From the NCBI RefSeq assembly GCF_965224175.1, contig NZ_OZ245041.1:4712001-4776000 (forward strand): a DNA stretch of 64,000 nucleotides. Reading direction: 5' to 3'. The notes under the pieces are model-generated. The model worked only from the letters and a program-made list of their open reading frames with translations. It had not been told where the DNA came from and did not search any database. The translations under genes and the position numbers were made by a program. This document shows, piece by piece, positions 61,401-64,000 of this stretch; position 1 is the stretch's first letter; each line of letters starts with the position of its first letter. The stretch is from Kordia sp965224175 (GTDB lineage: Bacteria; Bacteroidota; Bacteroidia; Flavobacteriales; Flavobacteriaceae).

Positions 61401-64000
61401 GACTTGAATGTAGGAGATATCAGTGTAGCGCAAACAGGAGATTACTTAGCTGCAGATTGTGATGGCGATGGAGTAACTAACGGAGACGAGTTGAATCCAC
61501 CAAACGGAGACACACCAACAGATCCAAACGATCCATGTGACTTCAATACAGGAGATATCAGTGTAGCGCAAACAGGAGATTACTTAGCTGCAGATTGTGA
61601 TGGCGATGGAGTAACTAACGGAGATGAATTGAATCCACCAAACGGAGACACACCAACAGATCCAAACGATCCATGTGACTTGAATGTAGGAGATATCAGT
61701 GTAGCACAAACAGGCGATTACTTAGCTGCAGACTGTGATGGCGATGGAGTAACTAATGGAGATGAATTGAATCCACCAAACGGAGACACACCAACAGATC
61801 CAAATGATCCATGTGACTTGAATGTAGGAGATATCAGTGTAGCACAAACAGGAGATTACTTAGCTGCAGACTGTGATGGCGATGGAGTAACTAATGGAGA
61901 TGAGTTGAATCCACCAAATGGAGACACACCAACAGATCCAAATGATCCATGTGACTTGAATGTAGGAGATATCAGTGTAGCACAAACAGGAGATTACTTA
62001 GCTGCAGACTGTGATGGCGATGGAGTAACTAATGGAGATGAGTTGAATCCACCAAATGGAGACACACCAACAGATCCAAATGATCCATGTGACTTGAATG
62101 TAGGAGATATCAGTGTAGCACAAACAGGAGACTACTTAGCTGCTGACTGTGATGGCGATGGAGTAACTAACGGAGATGAGTTGAATCCACCAAACGGAGA
62201 CACACCAACAGATCCAAATGATCCATGTGACTTGAATGTAGGAGATATCAGTGTAGCACAAACAGGAGATTACTTAGCTGCAGACTGTGATGGCGATGGA
62301 GTAACTAACGGAGACGAGTTGAATCCACCAAATGGAGACACACCAACAGATCCAAACGATCCGTGTGACTTGAATACAGGAGACATCAGTGTAGCACAAA
62401 CAGGAGATTACTTAGCTGCAGATTGTGATGGAGACGGAGTAACCAATGGAGATGAGTTGAATCCACCAAATGGAGACACACCAACAGATCCAAACGATCC
62501 ATGTGACTTCAATGTAGGAGATATCAGCGTAGCACAAACAGGAGATTACTTAGCTGCAGACTGTGATGGAGATGGAGTAACCAATGGAGATGAGTTGAAT
62601 CCACCAAATGGAGACACACCAACAGATCCAAATGATCCATGTGACTTGAATGTAGGAGATATCAGTGTAGCGCAAACAGGAGATTACTTAGCTGCAGATT
62701 GTGATGGCGATGGAGTAACTAACGGAGACGAGTTGAATCCACCAAACGGAGACACACCAACAGATCCAAACGATCCATGTGACTTCAATACAGGAGATAT
62801 CAGTGTAGCGCAAACAGGAGATTACTTAGCTGCAGATTGTGATGGCGATGGAGTAACTAACGGAGATGAATTGAATCCACCAAACGGAGACACACCAACA
62901 GATCCAAACGATCCATGTGACTTGAATGTAGGAGATATCAGTGTAGCACAAACAGGAGATTACTTAGCTGCAGACTGTGATGGCGATGGAGTAACTAATG
63001 GAGATGAGTTGAATCCACCAAATGGAGACACACCAACAGATCCAAATGATCCATGTGACTTGAATGTAGGAGATATCAGTGTAGCACAAACAGGCGATTA
63101 CTTAGCTGCAGACTGTGATGGAGATGGAGTAACCAATGGAGACGAGTTGAATCCACCAAATGGAGACACACCAACAGATCCAAATGATCCATGTGACTTG
63201 AATGTAGGAGATATCAGTGTAGCACAAACAGGAGACTACTTAGCTGCTGACTGTGATGGCGATGGAGTAACTAACGGAGATGAGTTGAATCCACCAAACG
63301 GAGACACACCAACAGATCCAAATGATCCATGTGACTTGAATGTAGGAGATATCAGTGTAGCACAAACAGGAGATTACTTAGCTGCAGATTGTGATGGCGA
63401 TGGAGTAACTAACGGAGACGAGTTGAATCCACCAAATGGAGACACACCAACAGATCCAAATGATCCATGTGACTTGAATGTAGGAGATATCAGTGTAGCA
63501 CAAACAGGAGATTACTTAGCTGCAGACTGTGATGGCGATGGAGTAACCAATGGAGACGAGTTGAATCCACCAAATGGAGACACACCAACAAATCCAAATG
63601 ATCCATGTGACTTCAATACAGGAGACATCAGTGTAGCACAAACAGGAGATTACTTAGCTGCAGACTGTGATGGAGATGGAGTAACTAATGGAGACGAGTT
63701 GAATCCACCAAATGGAGACACACCAACAGATCCAAACGATCCATGTGACTTGAATGTAGGAGATATCAGTGTAGCGCAAACAGGAGATTACTTAGCTGCA
63801 GATTGTGATGGCGATGGAGTAACTAACGGAGACGAGTTGAATCCACCAAACGGAGACACACCAACAGATCCAAACGATCCATGTGACTTCAATACAGGAG
63901 ATATCAGTGTAGCGCAAACAGGAGATTACTTAGCTGCAGATTGTGATGGCGATGGAGTAACTAACGGAGATGAATTGAATCCACCAAACGGAGACACACC
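34473..64000 (+). CDS. Giant Calx-beta / thrombospondin-3-like repeat surface protein (3' end outside window)
   Basis: One open frame of at least 9,842 codons, still open at the window end. I checked frame at many points and found no stop. The start is the ATG at 34473, with a second in-frame ATG at 34479. A signal peptide ends ANAQ near residue 26. A glycine-rich region covers about 200-430, and scattered DxDxDG calcium motifs occupy about 553-1,560. Then come 65 Calx-beta-like domains (about 1,580-8,664) and a 46-residue calcium-loop array from about 8,674. Such layouts occur in adhesins exported by the type IX system, so a C-terminal sorting domain is expected beyond the window. Calcium should stiffen both arrays into a long fibre. 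Its size approaches or passes one megadalton. The ligand is unknown. Confidence 0.9.
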   Translation, partial: MIMKNITSKILVTLIVSLLFLFNANAQNISGVVNSYTTVSAVSGTSVTVGSSAGLAVNDPIMIIQMTGISGGGNAGGVDNGAGNFHLAKITNIAGNTLTIDTAVTKIFTPISERVQLVRIAKYTNDVTVVGTVSAQPWNGTTGGVIFIDACDNNITMNANISATGDGFFGRNTTGNFSVDNCGESAALVATPDENWGTDPLYFGGDFGNAAPLSGGTGRGGHGGCNAAQGAPDGGAGVGGNGANSTDATLGSGGGGGGYGGGGTSGGAGTLISGSDAPAAGSVFDSASTLRLFMGASGGSEVEWAPATGNGGGIVIVLANNITTNGSNRDIASDGNAGPNAGTYTFFGDASNVTGGAGGAGYIIVQANSVNSQVRAFARGGDATTQSGVAPVFIEYGGPGGGGFVISSSAITTTAVTSGNIPVGNGARAGADGSVVTDAGISTAFAIDCSNCLINAGKTNETCNNNLTRDRSDDYVSFDLNPTGTDLGTGYTVSVSNGGVITPTSGTYGSATNFRLQDGSANNTLYTITITDNVTGTCTTTTTVQLENCDIDFCDLSIAGNVDSDLDGVADYCDEDDDNDGILDTQELCATDPLTLNSDSTIRIEIDVDQFSTEVGWSLSLGGSTLFTLPTGTYTTGNVTESQDITVTENGNYFFSITDTFGDGIQGNSYRIIVDGTTVINRTFGSPTDTTTFSQSDNFLVNTIVTNPFSCLSDDPNGDADGDGIINYQDADYCTLNANGVCASLDNDNDGIINSLDDDSDGDMCPDTLEAGHTDPDDDGVLGNSPVTVNGTNGIVTGQGGYTGTDLAVTNSGNTTACDTCELLNASVSSIFCDDNGTPLDNSDDTFTFYISPNGTLLGSTYSVTGGITQSNISYNAPQQFGPFAISGGNITFTVTDDADGSCQLVDVTVAPPAACSTSSAVDTDNDNVVDIIDIDNDNDGIIDDNENVCASRPITSGAWTGSNPYNNTAGTIGVSVGSTIPAGGIVAYTPNGTMTSDSFFSDAIVEGSNSLEFLFSWDTTAESLNAASDDAVTGTVTITYAQPVYNPIIHIDRLGGNSQVPSGNYISNTSLWTLQNADLSMAKISGNNQLIVSSKQFYRNPNQNLGSGTPIVLSGDADSARFGTAAGSIQIYGRVTTLTFQVTGEGLDGNGSDVLEMSFDSCPVVDTDGDGTPDFLDTDSDGDGCPDALEGGDNLLANSIDGSDMLTGTVDPATGVPNNVDTTTGQVVGTSKDARAFDSFGQCDEDNDGVIDANDVCNGYDDSADNDGDLVPDGCDDDDDNDGILDVQEFSCPTTPYVALSESFTNVDTGTNGGTGSGSEGNLYPFGDVTATFAYQVTNGAVWASGVSSQGPVGGVDGTYINVQPNNTNFPNGSYYPENASSVSVAVYTLTFSEPVYNVEFKWGGLDFNDRVDFLATLGGTNVPLTVSNNNLPAGQFVITGQSVLSTFTTGQNAPNNSVIVSSNGPIDQITFVAGKDGGSNPAGNVTMQLFELTYCDDVNSDADGIADHLDTDSDGDGCADAIEGAGAFGVSDLVNPGTDDSLGDNVDGNGVPQVGGSSAQQGTTTAVTDSGDTSACVIPMVTIGDVTVDETDGTASVPVTLDAPSSVDTIISITTNDNSATSPSDYTSTTVTVTIPAGQTSSSVSVPIIDDMIGEDTEDLSVDGTVVSGNTANTDPSGTVTINDNDTPSITIGDVTVDEGDGNAVVPITISNPSEEDTVVSVTTTSGTAGTADYTETTVTATIPAGQTSTTVSIPITEDSIDEPSEDFSVDGTVTSGNTSNTDPSGTVTITDNDGTPVVTIGDVIVDEDAGSATVPVSIDTPSSEDTIISITTNDNSATSPSDYTSTTVTVTIPAGQTSSSVSVAIIDDMIGEDTEDLSVDGTVTSGNTSNTDPSGTVTINDNDTPSITIGDVTVDEGDGNVVVPITISNPSEEDTVVSVTTTSGTAGTADYTETTVTATIPAGQTSTTVSIPITEDSIDEPSEDFSVDGSVTSGNTSNTDPSGTVTITDNDGTPVVTIGDVIVDEDAGSATVPVSIDTPSSEDTIISITTNDNSAASPSDYTSTTVTVTIPAGQTSSSVSVAIIDDMIGEDTEDLSVDGTVTSGNTSNTDPSGTVTINDNDTPSITIGDVTVDEGDGNAVVPITISNPSEEDTVVSVTTTSGTAGTADYTETTVTATIPAGQTSTTVSIPITEDSIDEPSEDFSVDGSVTSGNTANTDPSGTVTITDNDGTPVVTIGDVIVDEDAGSATVPVSIDTPSSEDTIISITTNDNSATSPSDYTSTTVTVTIPAGQTSSSVSVAIIDDMIGEDTEDLSVDGTVVSGNTSNTDPSGTVTINDNDTPSITIGDVTVDEGDGNAVVPITISNPSEEDTVVSVTTTSGTAGTADYTETTVTATIPAGQTSTTVSIPITEDSIDEPSEDFSVDGTVTSGNTSNTDPSGTVTITDNDGTPVVTIGDVIVDEDAGSATVPVSIDTPSSEETIISITTNDNSAASPSDYTSTTVTVTIPAGQTSSSVSVPIIDDMIGEDTEDLSVDGTVTSGNTSNTDPSGTVTINDNDTPSITIGDVTVDEGDGNAVVPITISNPSEEDTVVSVTTTSGTAGTADYTETTVTATIPAGQTSTTVSIPITEDSIDEPSEDFSVDGSVTSGNTSNTDPSGTVTITDNDGTPVVTIGDVIVDEDAGSATVPVSIDTPSSEDTIISITTNDNSAASPSDYTSTTVTVTIPAGQTSSSVSVPIIDDMIGEDTEDLSVDGTVTSGNTSNTDPSGTVTINDNDTPSITIGDVTVDEGDGNAVVPITISNPSEEDTVVSVTTTSGTAGTADYTETTVTATIPAGQTSTTVSIPITEDSIDEPSEDFSVDGSVTSGNTSNTDPSGTVTINDNDGTPVVTIGDVIVDEDAGSATVPVSIDTPSSEDTIISITTNDNSATSPSDYTSTTVTVTIPAGQTSSSVSVAIIDDMIGEDTEDLSVDGTVTSGNTSNTDPSGTVTINDNDTPSITIGDVTVDEGDGNAVVPITISNPSEEDTVVSVTTTSGTAGTADYTETTVTATIPAGQTSTTVSIPITEDSIDEPSEDFSVDGTVTSGNTSNTDPSGTVTINDNDGTPVVTIGDVIVDEDAGSATVPVSIDTPSSEDTIISITTNDNSATSPSDYTSTTVTVTIPAGQTSSSVSVAIIDDMIGEDTEDLSVDGTVVSGNTSNTDPSGTVTINDNDTPSITIGDVTVDEGDGNVVVPITISNPSEEDTVVSVTTTSGTAGTADYTETTVTATIPAGQTSTTVSIPITEDSIDEPSEDFSVDGTVTSGNTSNTDPSGTVTITDNDGTPVVTIGDVIVDEDAGSATVPVSIDTPSSEDTIISITTNDNSATSPSDYTSTTVTVTIPAGQTSSSVSVPIIDDMIGEDTEDLSVDGTVTSGNTSNTDPSGTVTINDNDTPSITIGDVTVDEGDGNAVVPITISNPSEEDTVVSVTTTSGTAGTADYTETTVTATIPAGQTSTTVSIPITEDSIDEPSEDFSVDGSVTSGNTSNTDPSGTVTITDNDGTPVVTIGDVIVDEDAGSATVPVSIDTPSSEDTIISITTNDNSAASPSDYTSTTVTVTIPAGQTSSSVSVAIIDDMIGEDTEDLSVDGTVTSGNTSNTDPSGTVTINDNDTPSITIGDVTVDEGDGNAVVPITISNPSEEDTVVSVTTTSGTAGTADYTETTVTATIPAGQTSTTVSIPITEDSIDEPSEDFSVDGSVTSGNTANTDPSGTVTINDNDGTPVVTIGDVIVDEDAGSATVPVSIDTPSSEDTIISITTNDNSATSPSDYTSTTVTVTIPAGQTSSSVSVAIIDDMIGEDTEDLSVDGTVTSGNTSNTDPSGTVTINDNDTPSITIGDVTVDEGDGNVVVPITISNPSEEDTVVSVTTTSGTAGTADYTETTVTATIPAGQTSTTVSIPITEDSIDEPSEDFSVDGSVTSGNTSNTDPSGTVTITDNDGTPVVTIGDVIVDEDAGSATVPVSIDTPSSEDTIISITTNDNSAASPSDYTSTTVTVTIPAGQTSSSVSVAIIDDMIGEDTEDLSVDGTVTSGNTSNTDPSGTVTINDNDTPSITIGDVTVDEGDGNAVVPITISNPSEEDTVVSVTTTSGTAGTADYTETTVTATIPAGQTSTTVSIPITEDSIDEPSEDFSVDGTVTSGNTSNTDPSGTVTINDNDGTPVVTIGDVIVDEDAGSATVPVSIDTPSSEDTIISITTNDNSATSPSDYTSTTVTVTIPAGQTSSSVSVAIIDDMIGEDTEDLSVDGTVTSGNTSNTDPSGTVTINDNDTPSITIGDVTVDEGDGNAVVPITISNPSEEDTVVSVTTTSGTAGTADYTETTVTATIPAGQTSTTVSIPITEDSIDEPSEDFSVDGSVTSGNTANTDPSGTVTITDNDGTPVVTIGDVIVDEDAGSATVPVSIDTPSSEDTIISITTNDNSATSPSDYTSTTVTVTIPAGQTSSSVSVAIIDDMIGEDTEDLSVDGTVVSGNTSNTDPSGTVTINDNDTPSITIGDVTVDEGDGNAVVPITISNPSEEDTVVSVTTTSGTAGTADYTETTVTATIPAGQTSTTVSIPITEDSIDEPSEDFSVDGTVTSGNTSNTDPSGTVTINDNDGTPVVTIGDVIVDEDAGSATVPVSIDTPSSEETIISITTNDNSAASPSDYTSTTVTVTIPAGQTSSSVSVAIIDDMIGEDTEDLSVDGTVVSGNTSNTDPSGTVTINDNDTPSITIGDVTVDEGDGNAVVPITISNPSEEDTVVSVTTTSGTAGTADYTETTVTATIPAGQTSTTVSIPITEDSIDEPSEDFSVDGSVTSGNTSNTDPSGTVTITDNDGTPVVTIGDVIVDEDAGSATVPVSIDTPSSEDTIISITTNDNSATSPSDYTSTTVTVTIPAGQTSSSVSVAIIDDMIGEDTEDLSVDGTVVSGNTSNTDPSGTVTINDNDTPSITIGDVTVDEGDGNAVVPITISNPSEEDTVVSVTTTSGTAGTADYTETTVTATIPAGQTSTTVSIPITEDSIDEPSEDFSVDGTVTSGNTSNTDPSGTVTITDNDGTPVVTIGDVIVDEDAGSATVPVSIDTPSSEDTVISITTNDNSAASPSDYTSTTVTVTIPAGQTSSSVSVAIIDDMIGEDTEDLSVDGTVVSGNTSNTDPSGTVTINDNDTPSITIGDVTVDEGDGNAVVPITISNPSEEDTVVSVTTTSGTAGTADYTETTVTATIPAGQTSTTVSIPITEDSIDEPSEDFSVDGSVTSGNTSNTDPSGTVTITDNDGTPVVTIGDVIVDEDAGSATVPVSIDTPSSEDTVISITTNDNSATSPSDYTSTTVTVTIPAGQTSSSVSVAIIDDMIGEDTEDLSVDGTVTSGNTSNTDPSGTVTINDNDTPSITIGDVTVDEGDGNAVVPITISNPSEEDTVVSVTTTSGTAGTADYTETTVTATIPAGQTSTTVSIPITEDSIDEPSEDFSVDGSVTSGNTSNTDPSGTVTITDNDGTPVVTIGDVIVDEDAGSATVPVSIDTPSSEDTIISITTNDNSATSPSDYTSTTVTVTIPAGQTSSSVSVAIIDDMIGEDTEDLSVDGTVVSGNTANTDPSGTVTINDNDTPSITIGDVTVDEGDGNAVVPITISNPSEEDTVVSVTTTSGTAGTADYTETTVTATIPAGQTSTTVSIPITEDSIDEPSEDFSVDGTVTSGNTSNTDPSGTVTITDNDGTPVVTIGDVIVDEDAGSATVPVSIDTPSSEETIISITTNDNSAASPSDYTSTTVTVTIPAGQTSSSVSVPIIDDMIGEDTEDLSVDGTVTSGNTSNTDPSGTVTINDNDTPSITIGDVTVDEGDGNAVVPITISNPSEEDTVVSVTTTSGTAGTADYTETTVTATIPAGQTSTTVSIPITEDSIDEPSEDFSVDGSVTSGNTSNTDPSGTVTITDNDGTPVVTIGDVIVDEDAGSATVPVSIDTPSSEDTIISITTNDNSAASPSDYTSTTVTVTIPAGQTSSSVSVPIIDDMIGEDTEDLSVDGTVTSGNTSNTDPSGTVTINDNDTPSITIGDVTVDEGDGNAVVPITISNPSEEDTVVSVTTTSGTAGTADYTETTVTATIPAGQTSTTVSIPITEDSIDEPSEDFSVDGSVTSGNTSNTDPSGTVTINDNDGTPVVTIGDVIVDEDAGSATVPVSIDTPSSEDTIISITTNDNSATSPSDYTSTTVTVTIPAGQTSSSVSVAIIDDMIGEDTEDLSVDGTVTSGNTSNTDPSGTVTINDNDTPSITIGDVTVDEGDGNAVVPITISNPSEEDTVVSVTTTSGTAGTADYTETTVTATIPAGQTSTTVSIPITEDSIDEPSEDFSVDGTVTSGNTSNTDPSGTVTINDNDGTPVVTIGDVIVDEDAGSATVPVSIDTPSSEDTIISITTNDNSATSPSDYTSTTVTVTIPAGQTSSSVSVAIIDDMIGEDTEDLSVDGTVVSGNTSNTDPSGTVTINDNDTPSITIGDVTVDEGDGNVVVPITISNPSEEDTVVSVTTTSGTAGTADYTETTVTATIPAGQTSTTVSIPITEDSIDEPSEDFSVDGTVTSGNTSNTDPSGTVTITDNDGTPVVTIGDVIVDEDAGSATVPVSIDTPSSEDTIISITTNDNSATSPSDYTSTTVTVTIPAGQTSSSVSVPIIDDMIGEDTEDLSVDGTVTSGNTSNTDPSGTVTINDNDTPSITIGDVTVDEGDGNAVVPITISNPSEEDTVVSVTTTSGTAGTADYTETTVTATIPAGQTSTTVSIPITEDSIDEPSEDFSVDGSVTSGNTSNTDPSGTVTITDNDGTPVVTIGDVIVDEDAGSATVPVSIDTPSSEDTIISITTNDNSAASPSDYTSTTVTVTIPAGQTSSSVSVAIIDDMIGEDTEDLSVDGTVTSGNTSNTDPSGTVTINDNDTPSITIGDVTVDEGDGNAVVPITISNPSEEDTVVSVTTTSGTAGTADYTETTVTATIPAGQTSTTVSIPITEDSIDEPSEDFSVDGSVTSGNTANTDPSGTVTINDNDGTPVVTIGDVIVDEDAGSATVPVSIDTPSSEDTIISITTNDNSATSPSDYTSTTVTVTIPAGQTSSSVSVAIIDDMIGEDTEDLSVDGTVTSGNTSNTDPSGTVTINDNDTPSITIGDVTVDEGDGNVVVPITISNPSEEDTVVSVTTTSGTAGTADYTETTVTATIPAGQTSTTVSIPITEDSIDEPSEDFSVDGTVTSGNTSNTDPSGTVTITDNDGTPVVTIGDVIVDEDAGSATVPVSIDTPSSEDTIISITTNDNSATSPSDYTSTTVTVTIPAGQTSSSVSVPIIDDMIGEDTEDLSVDGTVTSGNTSNTDPSGTVTINDNDTPSITIGDVTVDEGDGNAVVPITISNPSEEDTVVSVTTTSGTAGTADYTETTVTATIPAGQTSTTVSIPITEDSIDEPSEDFSVDGTVTSGNTSNTDPSGTVTINDNDGTPVVTIGDVIVDEDAGSATVPVSIDTPSSEDTIISITTNDNSATSPSDYTSTTVTVTIPAGQTSSSVSVAIIDDMIGEDTEDLSVDGTVTSGNTSNTDPSGTVTINDNDTPSITIGDVTVDEGDGNVVVPITISNPSEEDTVVSVTTTSGTAGTADYTETTVTATIPAGQTSTTVSIPITEDSIDEPSEDFSVDGSVTSGNTSNTDPSGTVTITDNDGTPVVTIGDVIVDEDAGSATVPVSIDTPSSEDTIISITTNDNSAASPSDYTSTTVTVTIPAGQTSSSVSVAIIDDMIGEDTEDLSVDGTVVSGNTSNTDPSGTVTINDNDTPSITIGDVTVDEGDGNVVVPITISNPSEEDTVVSVTTTSGTAGTADYTETTVTATIPAGQTSTTVSIPITEDSIDEPSEDFSVDGTVTSGNTSNTDPSGTVTITDNDGTPVVTIGDVIVDEDAGSATVPVSIDTPSSEDTIISITTNDNSATSPSDYTSTTVTVTIPAGQTSSSVSVPIIDDMIGEDTEDLSVDGTVTSGNTSNTDPSGTVTINDNDTPSITIGDVTVDEGDGNAVVPITISNPSEEDTVVSVTTTSGTAGTADYTETTVTATIPAGQTSTTVSIPITEDSIDEPSEDFSVDGTVTSGNTSNTDPSGTVTINDNDGTPVVTIGDVIVDEDAGSATVPVSIDTPSSEETIISITTNDNSAASPSDYTSTTVTVTIPAGQTSSSVSVAIIDDMIGEDTEDLSVDGTVVSGNTSNTDPSGTVTINDNDTPSITIGDVTVDEGDGNAVVPITISNPSEEDTVVSVTTTSGTAGTADYTETTVTATIPAGQTSTTVSIPITEDSIDEPSEDFSVDGSVTSGNTSNTDPSGTVTITDNDGTPVVTIGDVIVDEDAGSATVPVSIDTPSSEDTIISITTNDNSAASPSDYTSTTVTVTIPAGQTSSSVSVPIIDDMIGEDTEDLSVDGTVVSGNTSNTDPSGTVTINDNDTPSITIGDVTVDEGDGNAVVPITISNPSEEDTVVSVTTTSGTAGTADYTETTVTATIPAGQTSTTVSIPITEDSIDEPSEDFSVDGTVTSGNTSNTDPSGTVTINDNDGTPVVTIGDVIVDEDAGSATVPVSIDTPSSEDTIISITTNDNSATSPSDYTSTTVTVTIPAGQTSSSVSVPITDDLVEENDEVFNVDGIVTSGNTANTDPSGTVTIIDNDICTSDPSGDCDGDGVTNGDELNPPNGDTPTDPNDPCDLNVGDISVAQTGDYLAADCDGDGVTNGDELNPPNGDTPTDPNDPCDLNVGDISVAQTGDYLAADCDGDGVTNGDELNPPNGDTPTDPNDPCDLNVGDISVAQTGDYLAADCDGDGVTNGDELNPPNGDTPTDPNDPCDLNVGDISVAQTGDYLAADCDGDGVTNGDELNPPNGDTPTDPNDPCDLNTGDISVAQTGDYLAADCDGDGVTNGDELNPPNGDTPTDPNDPCDLNVGDISVAQTGDYLAADCDGDGVTNGDELNPPNGDTPTDPNDPCDLNVGDISVAQTGDYLAADCDGDGVTNGDELNPPNGDTPTDPNDPCDFNTGDISVAQTGDYLAADCDGDGVTNGDELNPPNGDTPTDPNDPCDLNVGDISVAQTGDYLAADCDGDGVTNGDELNPPNGDTPTDPNDPCDLNVGDISVAQTGDYLAADCDGDGVTNGDELNPPNGDTPTDPNDPCDLNVGDISVAQTGDYLAADCDGDGVTNGDELNPPNGDTPTDPNDPCDLNVGDISVAQTGDYLAADCDGDGVTNGDELNPPNGDTPTDPNDPCDLNVGDISVAQTGDYLAADCDGDGVTNGDELNPPNGDTPTDPNDPCDLNTGDISVAQTGDYLAADCDGDGVTNGDELNPPNGDTPTDPNDPCDFNVGDISVAQTGDYLAADCDGDGVTNGDELNPPNGDTPTDPNDPCDLNVGDISVAQTGDYLAADCDGDGVTNGDELNPPNGDTPTDPNDPCDFNTGDISVAQTGDYLAADCDGDGVTNGDELNPPNGDTPTDPNDPCDLNVGDISVAQTGDYLAADCDGDGVTNGDELNPPNGDTPTDPNDPCDLNVGDISVAQTGDYLAADCDGDGVTNGDELNPPNGDTPTDPNDPCDLNVGDISVAQTGDYLAADCDGDGVTNGDELNPPNGDTPTDPNDPCDLNVGDISVAQTGDYLAADCDGDGVTNGDELNPPNGDTPTDPNDPCDLNVGDISVAQTGDYLAADCDGDGVTNGDELNPPNGDTPTNPNDPCDFNTGDISVAQTGDYLAADCDGDGVTNGDELNPPNGDTPTDPNDPCDLNVGDISVAQTGDYLAADCDGDGVTNGDELNPPNGDTPTDPNDPCDFNTGDISVAQTGDYLAADCDGDGVTNGDELNPPNGDT
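35095..35760 (+). other. Glycine-rich N-terminal region of the giant protein
   Basis: Roughly residues 208-430 are very rich in Gly, Ala, Ser and Asn, with runs such as GGGGGGYGGGG and GGPGGGG. It follows a beta-rich N-terminal portion that includes TVGSSAGLAVND and FIDACDNNITMNANISATGDG. It resembles the Gly-rich beta-helix-like heads of other secreted Bacteroidota proteins. It could be the distal tip domain; that is inference from position and composition. Confidence 0.6.
36130..39075 (+). repeat. Scattered thrombospondin-3-like calcium motifs in the giant protein
   Basis: Aspartate-rich motifs occur at about 36130-36240, 36615-36830, 37240-37325, 37970-38050, 38205-38355 and 38960-39070, for example DSDLDGVADYCDEDDDNDG, DTDNDNVVDIIDIDNDNDG and DTDSDGDGCPDALEGG. 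They are separated by beta-rich domains that differ from one another, so this part is divergent and old, unlike the homogenised arrays downstream. TSP3-type motifs wrap around calcium ions. Confidence 0.8.
39210..60464 (+). repeat. Calx-beta-like domain array, 32 units of 654 bp plus one lead domain
   Basis: A lead domain (39210-39536) is followed by 32 exact 654-base periods (39537-60464). Each unit codes for two different 109-residue domains. Type A starts TPSITIGDVTVDEGDGNAVV and type B starts TPVVTIGDVIVDEDAG, and both end in NTDPSGTVTI-x-DND. That makes 65 domains. The DEGDG/DEDAG, TADY/PSDY and ITEDSIDEPSEDF-type segments match Calx-beta calcium sites. The register never slips. Units differ by few bases, mostly synonymous. 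The last B domain is divergent (VEENDEVFNVDG), marking the old edge of the array. Confidence 0.9.
60492..64000 (+). repeat. 46-residue (138-bp) calcium-loop repeat array, continuing beyond window
   Basis: Twenty-five complete copies and a partial 26th, in perfect 138-base register. Each copy reads roughly CDGDGVTNGDE, LNPPNGDTPTDPNDPCD, LNVGDISVAQTGDYLAAD. DxDGDGxxxxDE is an EF-hand/TSP3-like calcium loop. Each copy has two cysteines, which could be disulfide-linked within or between copies. Variants are few, such as LNTGD, FNTGD and TNPND. It directly follows the Calx-beta array without a linker beyond about 10 residues. Confidence 0.92.

Noticed and set aside
60492..64000. CRISPR-like regular repeats
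   Set aside because: The repeats are contiguous, coding and in frame, with no unique spacers. They are a tandem protein repeat.

Overview
The window looks like a chromosomal segment of a marine-type member of the Flavobacteriaceae (Bacteroidota). The evidence is low GC, protein families typical of the group (DUF1800/DUF1501 pair, DUF2851, DUF3467, PspC, short HPF), several TAnnTTTG promoter elements, few Shine-Dalgarno sequences, and a giant secreted repeat protein of the kind exported by type IX secretion. A genus such as Kordia is plausible, but the sequence alone does not prove it.

Region 1 (1-7.7 kb) is accessory metabolism and stress. It holds a MarR regulator with a YceI-family gene, two tandem small Cys-containing paralogs, a DUF1800/DUF1501 pair, and a run of thiol-redox genes: two thioredoxin-like lipoproteins, two rhodaneses and a membrane-anchored redoxin. 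Region 2 (7.8-16 kb) holds DUF2851, PspC, a potassium channel with an RCK domain, an alanine/sodium symporter, a ComEA-like helix-hairpin-helix protein, an acyl-CoA dehydrogenase split by a -1 frameshift, and a GH13 alpha-amylase lipoprotein with a LacI-type operator upstream.

Region 3 (16.2-33.3 kb) is the conserved translation/transcription core: rpsU (with a rare strong Shine-Dalgarno), a Xer recombinase, hpf, tRNA-Thr/Tyr/Gly/Thr, tuf, tRNA-Trp, secE, nusG, rplK, rplA, rplJ, rplL, rpoB, rpoC and a DUF3467 gene. A convergent prfC follows, with face-to-face terminators between them.

Region 4 (33.6 kb to the end) is the striking part. A secreted 281-residue protein of unknown function is followed 11 bases later by a single reading frame that runs off the window, at least 9,842 codons. 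It encodes a signal peptide, a glycine-rich N-terminal region, scattered thrombospondin-type-3-like calcium motifs and 65 Calx-beta-like domains. Sixty-four of these form 32 perfectly in-register 654-bp units. A second array follows, of 46-residue calcium-loop repeats (25 complete copies plus a partial one, still continuing). Shared rare variants between distant units show that the array grew by segmental duplication in whole-unit steps. The natural reading is a roughly megadalton, calcium-stiffened surface adhesin. Its C-terminus, where a sorting domain would be expected, lies outside the window.
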